Positions 9,218 to 16,140 of a stretch of 64,000 bases of DNA are shown here, one piece after another. Within the stretch, counting starts at the first letter, position 1; each line of letters begins with the position of its first letter. The stretch covers positions 186,001-250,000 of the forward strand of contig JAUWAU010000001.1 of NCBI GenBank assembly GCA_030601885.1. Reading direction: 5' to 3'. The position numbers and the translations under genes were made by a program. Source of the stretch: Armatimonadota bacterium. Lineage in GTDB: Bacteria; Armatimonadota; Zipacnadia; JAUWAU01. Below the pieces are notes generated by a model. The model was given only the letters and a program-made list of their open reading frames with translations. It did not search any database and was not told the origin of the DNA.

Positions 9218-9390
9218 TACAACCGTGCTTGTCGAGCCATGTCATTCTGAGCGCAGTGAAACGGAGCGAAGAATCTCGCTTTTCACACGAAAAGGGGTGC
9301 CCAGGGCCGAGATTCTTCGTCGCTTCGCTCGCGCCGTCGCCATAGCGGCTTTGGCGCGTCGGCGACCTCAGAATGACAAGCACGGTTGTA
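9218..9390. mobile_element. MITE-like palindromic element with 14-bp terminal inverted repeats
   Basis: The 173-bp element is bounded by perfect 14-bp inverted repeats, TACAACCGTGCTTG at 9218-9231 and its complement at 9377-9390. Inside are a second inverted pair (GTCATTCTGAG at 9241 and CTCAGAATGAC near the right end) and a third (GAAGAATCTCG and CGAGATTCTTCG). It has no coding capacity. A partial copy lies at 12221-12253, and related palindromic pieces lie at 15720-15955. Confidence 0.7.
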
Positions 9391-9393
9391 GTA

Positions 9394-10320
9394 CTACGGC
9401 TTGCACAGGAGCACTTCCCCGTAGACGCTCCCTCTCACCAGCAGATCGACTATCTCACCCGCGGCAATCAGTAGGCCGGCCTGCCGGCCAGGGGCGGCGG
9501 AAACGGTGATCCAAGCCTCACCGTCCTTCCCCAGCACCTCGGTGAGCGTCACCGTTACTCCGTCTTCCCCACTGAATGCCCTCAGGGCGCCCTTCAGGTC
9601 CTCCACATTGGGAGCGTCGCCAGGAGCGAACGGCAGCGCCCGTATATCCACCTCTGAGCCGTTAGTGCCCCATTTGAGATATCCTCTTGCCTCCGATACT
9701 GCCATGCTGCTCTCCCTCTCTTCTCGCAGCGCGATATCCGCCGGCTGCGGTTCAGTGCGTTTCAACTCGGTCGATTGCGCATGTCGTCCTCGTGATGCGT
9801 CCCCGCTATCGACACGGTCTGCAGCAAGAGCGGGGGAAGGGTGCGCGTGTGCGGTCGCCCAGGCGTAGACCGCGTTCTCCTGCTCAACGCTCTCGATCGA
9901 GCCCGGGCGGCGACGGCGCACCGAGGCAATGGCATCCTCTGGCTCCATCCCCTCGCTTATGAGGTAGCAGGCTATCACGGTCCCGGTGCGCCCGATTCCT
10001 CCGACGCAGTGCACCACCACCTTGCCGCCCCGTTCCAACTCGGCCTTCGTTGCGGCTACGAAGTCTCCTATGCCGTCCTCGCTCGGCGCGCGCCCGTATT
10101 CCGCCGGCACGTGCAATTGGCGCAGGCCCGCCCGGCGCACGGCGCCCGGGTCATAGGCGTAGGGCACGACGGAGACGAGCAGGGAGACCCCGTCGGCACG
10201 CAACAGTTTCAGGTCCCCGTCGGAGGGCATCGCCATCGCGGCGATCTGATCCGGGACGATCCAGTTCAGCGATCCGTGTCGGAATGAACCTGAGAGATAA
10301 CGTATGGCCCGAACTGCCAC
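9394..10320 (-). CDS. Dual-specificity-type protein phosphatase with extra C-terminal domain
   Basis: The 308-residue protein carries the Cys-based phosphatase signature His-Cys-x5-Arg-Thr (His104, Cys105, Arg111), with the general-acid region upstream and the typical 'Asn-Trp-Ile-Val-Pro ... Ala-Met-Ala-Met-Pro' N-terminus of bacterial DSP/PTP-like enzymes. Residues about 160-215 are a variable linker. Residues about 220-300 repeat the domain found at the C-terminus of the FHA protein downstream. The start is GTG at 10320. Phosphatase and FHA genes lie on the same strand, separated by the palindromic element. It presumably removes phosphate from Ser/Thr/Tyr residues; substrates are unknown. 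Confidence 0.8.
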   Translation of the reverse strand: MAVRAIRYLSGSFRHGSLNWIVPDQIAAMAMPSDGDLKLLRADGVSLLVSVVPYAYDPGAVRRAGLRQLHVPAEYGRAPSEDGIGDFVAATKAELERGGKVVVHCVGGIGRTGTVIACYLISEGMEPEDAIASVRRRRPGSIESVEQENAVYAWATAHAHPSPALAADRVDSGDASRGRHAQSTELKRTEPQPADIALREERESSMAVSEARGYLKWGTNGSEVDIRALPFAPGDAPNVEDLKGALRAFSGEDGVTVTLTEVLGKDGEAWITVSAAPGRQAGLLIAAGEIVDLLVRGSVYGEVLLCKP

Positions 10321-10945
10321 GATCAGGACGACCTTTCCGATTTCGATACACGCACGTTCATGCCGGTCGCGACACAGGTCTGGCGATGTGCCGCCACGAC
10401 CAGAGGCCGCTGCGTCGTGATGCCTCCTCGGCCTCCTCTACCGCCGTTGCCCATCCAAGTGCTCCACCCCGCCTCGGCCACCCCACATCTGCGACTGACC
10501 TGATTTCGTCCGGCATGAGAGGCGCCATAATGATGGGGCCCTAAGCTAGTACATCTTCGCTGGATCTGCTGCTCAGTCCTGTGCAAACCATGTAAATTTT
10601 CTCCAACAAGTGGAATGCCGCCCGAGGCATGGACGCCTACTGGGCCCGGTGGCCGACTTCGCTGCGAGCGCGACCGCCGAGTTGGGCGAGTGCGTCCCGC
10701 CCGCAACCGGCACGGAACAAGGAGATTGCGCGCCCGCCGGCTAAGGGTCGCTGCACGCTGCCCGTGCGGCGCAGGCCGCCAGTGTGGCGCAGGCTGCCCG
10801 TGTGGCGCAGGCTGCCCGTGTGGCGCAAGCTGTCAGTGTGGCGCAGGCTGTCAGTGTGGCGCAGGCTGTCAGTGTGGCGCAAGCTGTCAGTGTGGCGCAG
10901 GCTGCCAGCCTGCGGACGCCCCTCTGAAAAGGGAGGACCTATGCG
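10321..10945. other. Gene-free stretch upstream of the LmbE-type gene
   Basis: The 625 bases contain the 18-bp tandem repeat described separately and no convincing gene. One frame across the tandem repeats would encode hexapeptide repeats of the form Cys-Gln-Cys-Gly-Ala-Gly. It overlaps the LmbE gene in another frame and is most simply a by-product of the repeat. Confidence 0.4.
10761..10904. repeat. 18-bp tandem repeat, eight copies
   Basis: Eight consecutive 18-bp units of consensus (T/C)C(A/C)GTGTGGCGCAGGCTG run head to tail, each differing from its neighbours at no more than a few positions. The array ends 41 bases before the LmbE-type start codon. There are no spacers, so it is not a CRISPR array. 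Confidence 0.9.
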
Positions 10946-11632
10946 GTGAACTACGAGAGGATCCTCGTGTTCGGGGCACATCCCGATGACGAAATCGCCA
11001 TGGGAGGCACCATGGCGAAGCTGTCGCGGCAGGGCGCCGAGGTGGTGGTGGTCACGATGACGGACGGCTGCGAGGGCTATCCGAGCGAGGACATGCGGGA
11101 TAAGGTGGTCGAGCTGCGGCGGCAGGAGATGGCCGACTGCGACGAGGTGCTCGGCATCGGCCGTCGCATTGCGCTCGGCAGGCCTGACATGGGGCTGGTG
11201 AACGACAAGGAGACGCTGCAGGAGTGCATCCGCATCATCCGCGACGTCCGCCCCGACGCCATGTTCACCCACGGCCCGCACGAGCACCATCGGGACCACG
11301 CCAACACGCACGCCATAACCGTCGAGGCCCAGTGGCACGCCGGCCAGCCGGTGGTTGCGGCTCTCGGGCCCTCATACCGGACGCCGCACGTCTACTATTA
11401 CAAGGCCGTCATGGACCGGCGCGCGTCCGTCGTCATCGACGTGAGCGACACGGAGCATCTCAAGGCCCTCGCCCGCGGCACCCAGGTCTCGCAGCACACG
11501 CTCTTTGGCAGGACGAAGCAGCAGTTCGAGCAGGAGGCCGAGCGCATCCGCACCTCAGGCGCCAGGTACACCGAGTCCCTCTGGTTCGCCGAGCGGACGG
11601 TGCTGCACGACTTTCCGGGGAAGGGGTTGTAG
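10946..11632 (+). CDS. PIG-L/LmbE-family deacetylase
   Basis: The 228-residue protein shows the zinc-binding signature Ala-His-Pro-Asp-Asp-Glu near the N-terminus and a second His cluster (His-Glu-His-His-Arg-Asp-His) about residue 115, as in N-acetylglucosaminyl deacetylases such as MshB and BshB. It hydrolyses an N-acetyl group from a sugar conjugate; the substrate cannot be inferred here. The GTG at 10946 follows GGGAGG by nine bases; the ATG five bases upstream runs at once into a stop. The last 112 bases are duplicated at 12060-12171, with a DUF4258/DUF2283 pair in between. Confidence 0.88.
   Translation: MNYERILVFGAHPDDEIAMGGTMAKLSRQGAEVVVVTMTDGCEGYPSEDMRDKVVELRRQEMADCDEVLGIGRRIALGRPDMGLVNDKETLQECIRIIRDVRPDAMFTHGPHEHHRDHANTHAITVEAQWHAGQPVVAALGPSYRTPHVYYYKAVMDRRASVVIDVSDTEHLKALARGTQVSQHTLFGRTKQQFEQEAERIRTSGARYTESLWFAERTVLHDFPGKGL
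11521..11632 (+). repeat. Direct repeat A, left copy (3' end of the LmbE-type gene)
   Basis: These 112 bases recur at 12060-12171 with five mismatches, including a TAG-to-TAA change in the stop codon. This copy is the functional end of the deacetylase gene. Confidence 0.95.
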
Positions 11633-11664
11633 GGTAGGGTAATGCGATGGGATGAGGGCGAATC

Positions 11665-11823
11665 ATGCGAGTGGTGATCACAGACCACGCGCGTTTCCAA
11701 CTTCGTCGGCGGCAGATCGAAGAGGATGCTGTCCGCCAAGTTGCCCTGACGCCTGAGCACGTGGTGACGGCCTACAGGACCTCGAAGATCGACAAATACT
11801 GGCTCTGCGAGGTGGAGAGATGA
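11665..11823 (+). CDS. Small DUF4258-like protein, possible toxin
   Basis: A 52-residue protein beginning Met-Arg-Val-Val-Ile-Thr-Asp-His-Ala-Arg, with a basic helix (Leu-Arg-Arg-Arg-Gln-Ile) and 'Thr-Pro-Glu-His-Val-Val' turn. It resembles DUF4258-type proteins, small RNase-fold-like partners often encoded next to DUF2283 proteins. It is shorter than usual DUF4258 proteins (about 80 residues) and ends in 'Tyr-Trp-Leu-Cys-Glu-Val-Glu-Arg'. Its TGA overlaps the ATG of the DUF2283 gene. The pairing suggests a toxin-antitoxin or paired-regulator module; activity is unproven. Confidence 0.55.
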   Translation: MRVVITDHARFQLRRRQIEEDAVRQVALTPEHVVTAYRTSKIDKYWLCEVER

Positions 11824-12026
11824 AGGTGATATACGACCGCGAGACTGACACGCTGAGCATTGTTCTCGCGGAGAGGCCGGTGGCGGACAGCGATGAGCTA
11901 CGCGATGGCCTGATCGTTGACTACGACAGTGATGGTCGCATAGTGTCGGTGGAGGTGCTGGACGCCTCCAGGCATGTTGCGGAGCCGGCCTCGATGGCCT
12001 TTGAGTTCAAGGAGCCGGCCCGCTGA
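11820..12026 (+). CDS. DUF2283 protein, possible antitoxin
   Basis: The 68-residue protein matches DUF2283: 'Met-Lys-Val-x-Tyr-Asp-x-Glu-Thr-Asp-Thr-Leu', then 'Gly-Leu-Ile-Val-Asp-Tyr-Asp' and 'Gly-Arg-Ile-Val-Ser-Val-Glu-Val-Leu-Asp-Ala-Ser'. The family is small, beta-rich and acidic, and usually sits beside a DUF4258-type gene. The start overlaps the preceding stop by ATGA, implying coupled translation. The gene ends 34 bases before the duplicated LmbE fragment. Confidence 0.75.
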   Translation: MKVIYDRETDTLSIVLAERPVADSDELRDGLIVDYDSDGRIVSVEVLDASRHVAEPASMAFEFKEPAR

Positions 12027-12059
12027 TAGGCTTCCCGGATTGGCGCGAGGCTTGAGGGA

Positions 12060-12171
12060 GCAGTTCGAGCAGGAGGCCGAGCGCATCCGCACCTCAGGCG
12101 CCAGGTACACCGAGTCCCTCTGGGTCGCCGAGCGCACGGTGCTGCACGACTTCCCGGGGAGGGGGTTGTAA
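12060..12171 (+). pseudogene. Duplicated 3' fragment of the LmbE-type gene (direct repeat A, right copy)
   Basis: It encodes the last 36 codons of the LmbE-type protein followed by TAA, about 95% identical to 11521-11632. It has no start region and lies right after the DUF4258/DUF2283 pair. It marks the far edge of the inserted module. Confidence 0.9.
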
Positions 12172-12220
12172 GCGGGCGCTATTGCTGTCGCGAAGGTTTC
12201 GTGGCGGAGCCAGTGGATCT

Positions 12221-12253
12221 GTCATTCTGAGGCCGAAGGCCGAAGAATCTCGC
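12221..12253. repeat. Partial copy of the 9218-9390 palindromic element
   Basis: It contains GTCATTCTGAGG followed by GAAGAATCTCGC, the same internal motifs as the larger element, but lacks the terminal 14-bp repeats and the right half. Confidence 0.6.
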
Positions 12254-12323
12254 CTCTGCTGCCGGGTCGAGCAGGCAACCCCACAAGCAGGGATCATACC
12301 CGATAGCACCGAAATGAGTAATA

Positions 12324-13415
12324 GTGGGACACTTGTGGGAGGAGTGGGAGATTCCTCGCCAGATGGACGACGGCTGGCCCAACCAGGCCAAGAAGCTCCT
12401 AGATGGGTGGTGGAAGCTGCGCCACCAGCGCCAGCGCGAGATTGACGACAGCATCCCCCGCAACTCCGAGAGCGAGGTCCTCTACGACCAGCCCTATGAG
12501 GACAACACGCGCATCCGCGTTACCGGGCCCTTTACCGTCGAGAGCCTCTCCCCCCACCGCGTCCTCGCCGCGCAGGAGCAGCTCACACGCTCCGAGCGCG
12601 AGGGCCGCGAATCCGCCGGCCCCGGCCAGTTGGAGACCATGATCCTCGAGAACCTCAAGGCCGCCGGCGTCCAGAACACCATCAAGAACGAGCGCCTCGA
12701 GTTCGACTTCCTCGAGCCCTACGCGGGCGTCTACCTCCACGGCTCGGGCGAATACACCGAGGCCGACGGCACGAGCCGCCGCGTGGTCGTCTCCATCGGC
12801 CCCGAGCACGGCACCGTCGGCCCGCAGCTCGTCAAAGAGGCCGCCAAGGAGGCGGTGCAAGGCGTCGGCTTCGACACCCTCATCGTCTGCGGCTTCGCCT
12901 TCGACCCCAACGTCTCGGAGGAGGCCAAACGCTACGGCAAGCTCACGGTCCTGCCTACCAGGATGAACCCCGATCTCTCCATGGGTGAGGATCTCCTGAA
13001 GAAGACCGGCGCCGGCAACCTCTTCATGATCTTCGGCGAGCCCGACATCGAGGTCTCAAAGGACAACGGCAAACTCACTGTCACCCTCAAGGGCCTCGAC
13101 ATCTACGATCCGACCACCGGCGAGATCCGCAACAGCTCCACCGACGACATCGCCTGCTGGTTCATTGACACCAACTACAACGAGGAGAGCTTCTTCGTCC
13201 GCCACGCCTACTTCACCGGCGACGACGACCCATACGCCCGGCTCAAGCGGGCGCTGCGCGCGGAGATCAATGAAGAAGCCTGGGCATCCCTCTACTCCAC
13301 CACCAGCCGCCCCTTCGACCCACCCGACACCGGCACGATCGCCATCAAGGTCATCAATCACTAAGGGGATGAAGTGCTGAAGATCTACGACATTCCCTGC
13401 GCGGATGAAGCCTGA
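12324..13415 (+). pseudogene. C-terminal remnant of a site-specific DNA methyltransferase, with an internal stop
   Basis: The product (346 residues to the first stop) resembles the non-catalytic C-terminal part of large type III-like adenine DNA methyltransferases: 'Tyr-Asp-Gln-Pro-Tyr-Glu-Asp', 'Arg-Val-Thr-Gly-Pro-Phe-Thr-Val-Glu-Ser-Leu-Ser-Pro-His' and 'Asp-Thr-Asn-Tyr-Asn-Glu-Glu-Ser-Phe-Phe-Val-Arg'. The catalytic Asp-Pro-Pro-Tyr region is absent, so more than half the gene is missing at the 5' end. The frame stops at TAA 13362-13364, yet continues for 16 more codons reading Gly-Asp-Glu-Val-Leu-Lys-Ile-Tyr to TGA at 13413. In full-length relatives I recall a residue at the stop position, so TAA looks like a nonsense change. 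The GTG at 12324 is unlikely to be a real start. Confidence 0.65.
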
Positions 13416-13429
13416 GAAAGGGACACGTC

Positions 13430-14134
13430 ATGCGCGATCAAGGCAAGTCAGATGAGGACGCAAAAGAGGCCACACGGCAAGGCACATACTACAGGCAACT
13501 GCTAGGCGCGTCCCTCCGTCCAGGGGAGGCTGGGGTGCCGCCTATCATCAGCGGGCAAATCTACCCCGGCGTCGCCGACCACGGCCTCGTGCCAGGCCTA
13601 TTCACTAGGGCAATGCAAGACTGTCTCAACCAGCTTCGGTGAGATATCCTGCAGCAACTCTACGAAGGAGCCACGGGCCTAACGTCTGCAGGCTGGCGCC
13701 ACACGCAATCCCGGCTCGTGTGGTCGAGTAAGGAGGTTGTAGATGATGAGTGGCCGGAGCTGCTCGTAGCTGTCGGCAGGGATGGCGCCATCGAATGGAC
13801 GGAGATCTCGCCACATCTGCCGGGGCCCGTGCTTGAGCCTCGCTTCTTCCGAAGAGTTGCACAGGCAGCGTGCGTTATGGCCCGAGGGCTATATGGCCAC
13901 ATTGAGTATGATGGCTCAGCCCATCTCGAGCTCCATGCGGCGAATCTCCAGGGCAAGGTCCTGCGCGTGCGCCCGGGCCGAGACTTCCCTGCACTGCGGG
14001 ACCGGCTCCGCATACGCCGGCCGCTCCATGGCCAGACGTTCGAGAATGAGGACGCGATGCGACGAGTAATCGACGATATGGGGCGCGAAGTTCTTCGCTG
14101 CTTCGGCCACACCGTCCACGATCCCGGACCATAG
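13430..14134 (+). pseudogene. Unrecognised gene interrupted by one in-frame TGA
   Basis: Two open segments share one reading frame: 13430-13642 (70 residues) and 13643-14134, separated only by TGA at 13640-13642. The second segment is open from that stop to 14134, although its first GTG is at 13718. The joined product would have about 233 residues, ending with a well-behaved globular stretch ('Arg-Arg-Pro-Leu-His-Gly-Gln-Thr-Phe-Glu-Asn-Glu-Asp ... Ile-Asp-Asp-Met-Gly-Arg-Glu-Val-Leu-Arg-Cys-Phe'). I do not recognise the family. It lies between a decayed methyltransferase and a toxin-antitoxin module, so it may be a decaying defence gene. Two separate short genes is the alternative. Confidence 0.4.
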
Positions 14135-14263
14135 CCAAGCCGGCGGCCGGGTGTTCAGCCCGGGTTGCCTCGTGCAGAGACGCGCACCCCGATTGGCCAC
14201 GACGGTCCCCAACTGCAGCGGACCCCGCCTCCGTGTGCCCTCGCTCGTGCCCGCGCCATCGAC

Positions 14264-14343
14264 CTTGCCCCCGCCTCCCGTTTACGACATACTGCCGCAC
14301 GGCCAATCGCAGCAACTCTCGATGCAAGGGACGCCGCCGAAGC
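14264..14343 (+). repeat. Direct repeat B, left copy
   Basis: Eighty bases that recur at 15638-15717 with four mismatches. The two copies enclose the winged-helix-nucleotidyltransferase/HEPN gene pair. Confidence 0.9.
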
Positions 14344-14401
14344 GCCGGGCCGTGACCATTGTGGGGTGGGCGTGAGCGATAGGCTGCGGCCGCCACGGCT
14401 C

Positions 14402-14447
14402 TTGACTCCGTTCGCCAAAAGTGTACAATTGTTCGCAATATGCGAAC
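14402..14447 (+). promoter_or_regulatory. Strong promoter with palindromic operator over the start codon
   Basis: TTGACT at 14402-14407 and TACAAT at 14424-14429, spaced by 16 bases, form a near-consensus sigma-70-type promoter. The expected transcription start, around 14436, leaves only about four bases before the ATG at 14440, so the mRNA is probably leaderless. A perfect palindrome, GTTCGCAATATGCGAAC, spans 14431-14447 and covers both the transcription start and the start codon. This fits autorepression by the winged-helix domain of the encoded protein. Confidence 0.7.
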
Positions 14448-15066
14448 GAAGAGACGGGGCCTGGCGGAAGTTTTGTGGCCACTAACTCGCCGCCGGGTGC
14501 TGGGCCTATTGTTGGCTGATCCCGAGCAGGAATGGCACCTGCGCGAGATCGTGCGCCGCACCGACTTGGCCCCGGCCACCGTGCAGCGTGAGGTAGTCTC
14601 GCTCTATCAAGGGGGAATCCTGGCGCGTCGCCGTGGGGGGCGCCAAGTCTACTACCGCGCCGACCGCGCCTGTCCCATCTTCTCAGAGCTGCAGGCGATC
14701 ATCCTCAAGACTATCGGTCTGGCGCAGGTCTTGCGCGAAGCGCTGGAGCCGTTGCGCGACCAGATAGCATCGGCCTTCGTTTTCGGATCCGTGGCCGAAG
14801 GTACACATACGAGCGACAGCGATGTTGACCTGATGATGATCACCAGGGCGCCCCTGCTGGACTTGGCGAACGCCCTGCAGCCGGCCCACCATCGCCTCGC
14901 CCGCGAGATTAACCCCGTACGGATAACCCCCGAGGAGTTCCGCGACCGTCTCCAGCGCCGCGATCACTTCATCCACAGCGTCCTGGGTGGCCCGAAGATA
15001 TTCTTGATGGGAGACGAAGATGCGCTTGACCGACTTGCTCCGCACCGGCCGTCTGAGGAGGCATAG
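14440..15066 (+). CDS. Winged-helix/nucleotidyltransferase fusion (MNT-type antitoxin)
   Basis: The 208-residue protein has an N-terminal winged-helix DNA-binding domain (about residues 10-80: 'His-Leu-Arg-Glu-Ile-Val-Arg-Arg-Thr ... Ala-Thr-Val-Gln-Arg-Glu-Val', then a basic wing). A minimal nucleotidyltransferase domain follows, with Gly116-Ser117 and the acidic pair in Ser-Asp-Val-Asp-Leu (Asp128, Asp130). In known HEPN/MNT systems such an enzyme modifies the HEPN toxin, for example by AMPylation. The fused wHTH suggests that it also represses its own promoter. It overlaps the HEPN gene by 47 bases. The ATG sits inside a perfect palindrome. Confidence 0.82.
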   Translation: MRTKRRGLAEVLWPLTRRRVLGLLLADPEQEWHLREIVRRTDLAPATVQREVVSLYQGGILARRRGGRQVYYRADRACPIFSELQAIILKTIGLAQVLREALEPLRDQIASAFVFGSVAEGTHTSDSDVDLMMITRAPLLDLANALQPAHHRLAREINPVRITPEEFRDRLQRRDHFIHSVLGGPKIFLMGDEDALDRLAPHRPSEEA

Positions 15067-15466
15067 TACCTCAGCCCAGGAGATAGCTCAGTTGCTCGAG
15101 CTGGCGCAGCAGCGTCTGGCCGATGCGCGCGTAGAGGCAATCTCGTCCGACCTGCGCTTCTGTGCTGCATATGAGGCTGCACTGCAGTTGGCGACGATTC
15201 CCATCTGCTGCGCCGGATATCGCGCCGCGGGCTTGGGGCATCACGCCACGGTTTTTGAGGCCCTGCCGCTCGGTATGGGGCCGGAGTTCGCCGCACTCAG
15301 TGCATATTACAACGCCTGCCGCATCAAGCGCAACGTGGCCCAATACCGCCGGGCAGGCGAGATCATGGACAGCGAAGTGGACGAACTCATTGACTCGGTA
15401 GACGCTTTCATGAGACAGGTGCGGGAGTGGCTGCAGGCTAATCACCCCGAGTTCGTGGGAGACTAA
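15020..15466 (+). CDS. HEPN-domain protein, probable toxin partner of the nucleotidyltransferase
   Basis: A 148-residue, mostly helical protein. Residues about 20-140 resemble SAV_6107-like HEPN domains, including 'Tyr-Tyr-Asn-Ala-Cys-Arg-x-Lys-Arg-Asn-x-x-x-Tyr' near the middle, where the Arg-x4-6 polar motif is expected. A canonical Arg-x4-6-His cannot be seen, since Tyr takes the His position; this occurs in some HEPN subfamilies. The ATG at 15020 has a GGGAGACGA ribosome binding site inside the upstream gene. Position and overlap mark it as the toxin, probably an RNase, of an MNT/HEPN pair. Confidence 0.7.
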   Translation: MRLTDLLRTGRLRRHSTSAQEIAQLLELAQQRLADARVEAISSDLRFCAAYEAALQLATIPICCAGYRAAGLGHHATVFEALPLGMGPEFAALSAYYNACRIKRNVAQYRRAGEIMDSEVDELIDSVDAFMRQVREWLQANHPEFVGD

Positions 15467-15637
15467 CAAACCCCCGCGCACGACATCATAGACGCTGGCA
15501 ACGAGGATTCGGTTGACCACATCAACCGGATCCTCGCCTGCGGCGAGCGGGTGGGGCTCGCCGTCGGGTACTGTCTGCTCTCTAACATTGAACCGATTCA
15601 GAAGCATCCGGTAGGCGTCTCAGAGGAGCGGCTGCAG

Positions 15638-15717
15638 CTTGCCCCCGCCTCCCGTTTACGATATACTGCCGCACGGCCAATCGCAGCAACTGTCGATGCA
15701 AGGCACTCCGCCGAAGC
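15638..15717 (+). repeat. Direct repeat B, right copy
   Basis: It matches 14264-14343 over 80 bases with four mismatches and continues directly into the palindromic repeat cluster. Confidence 0.9.
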
Positions 15718-15971
15718 TTCGTCGCTCCGGCCGTCGCCAAAGGGGCTTTGGCCCGTCGGCGACTCGCGAAGGCGGATGGCGCGTAGGCGACCAGCTCGAG
15801 GCCCACCGGAGCAAGCTGCTCCGGCTACAACTCGTGCTACGTAGCGAAGGGTCGCTACTTCGCAGAGTAGTACGGGTGGGCCGACGGGCGAAATCTTCAA
15901 ACCAGACAGCGAGATGTCAGTGCCGGAAACTCAGTTGGTCGCTCAGAATGACCGCGTCCGGACGAAGTCTC

Positions 15972-16050
15972 GCTGGCGGGGAAGGGGAGGCCCGCCCTAC
16001 AACGCTGCCAACTGGCGGGGAAGGGCATCCCCGCCCTACAACGCTGCCAG
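15972..16050. repeat. Two tandem units of a dispersed 39-40 bp repeat
   Basis: Both units begin CTGGCGGGGAAGGG and end CCGCCCTACAACGCTGCC. An inverted relative (GTAGGGCGGGGATGCCC) appears at 62702-62730, so this is a dispersed family. Confidence 0.7.
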
Positions 16051-16140
16051 TCCCTATTTCTCCCGCGAAGGCGGATGGCCGAAGTCCGGACGCAGCTCAG
16101 GCAATCGGAACATCCCGCTGCGAATGCCGCCCCGGCTTTG

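Larger units (their letters stand above)
15467..16140. other. Gene-free region packed with dispersed repeats
   Basis: No gene is credible in these 674 bases. The region holds the right copy of direct repeat B (15638-15717), palindromic pieces related to the 9218-9390 element (15720-15955) and two tandem 39-40 bp units (15972-16050). A stem of the form CCGTCGCCAAAG ... CTTTGGCCCGTCGGCGAC lies at about 15736-15768. Confidence 0.6.

Noticed and set aside
10761..10904. 18-bp repeat array as a possible CRISPR
   Set aside because: Units are directly adjacent with no spacers and no Cas genes are near.
10615..10989. Cys-rich frame across the tandem repeat as a metallothionein-like gene
   Set aside because: It has no ribosome binding site, is Arg-rich outside the repeat, and overlaps the LmbE-type gene in another frame; the hexapeptide repeat follows from the DNA repeat.
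13640..13642. TGA as a selenocysteine codon
   Set aside because: No Sec-family motif surrounds it, no SECIS-like hairpin was evident directly downstream, and the neighbourhood is full of decaying genes.
16075..16140. Upstream ATG at 16075 as the exosortase start
   Set aside because: The extra residues are encoded by repeat-derived sequence and add no membrane segment; ATG 16141 begins right before the first one.
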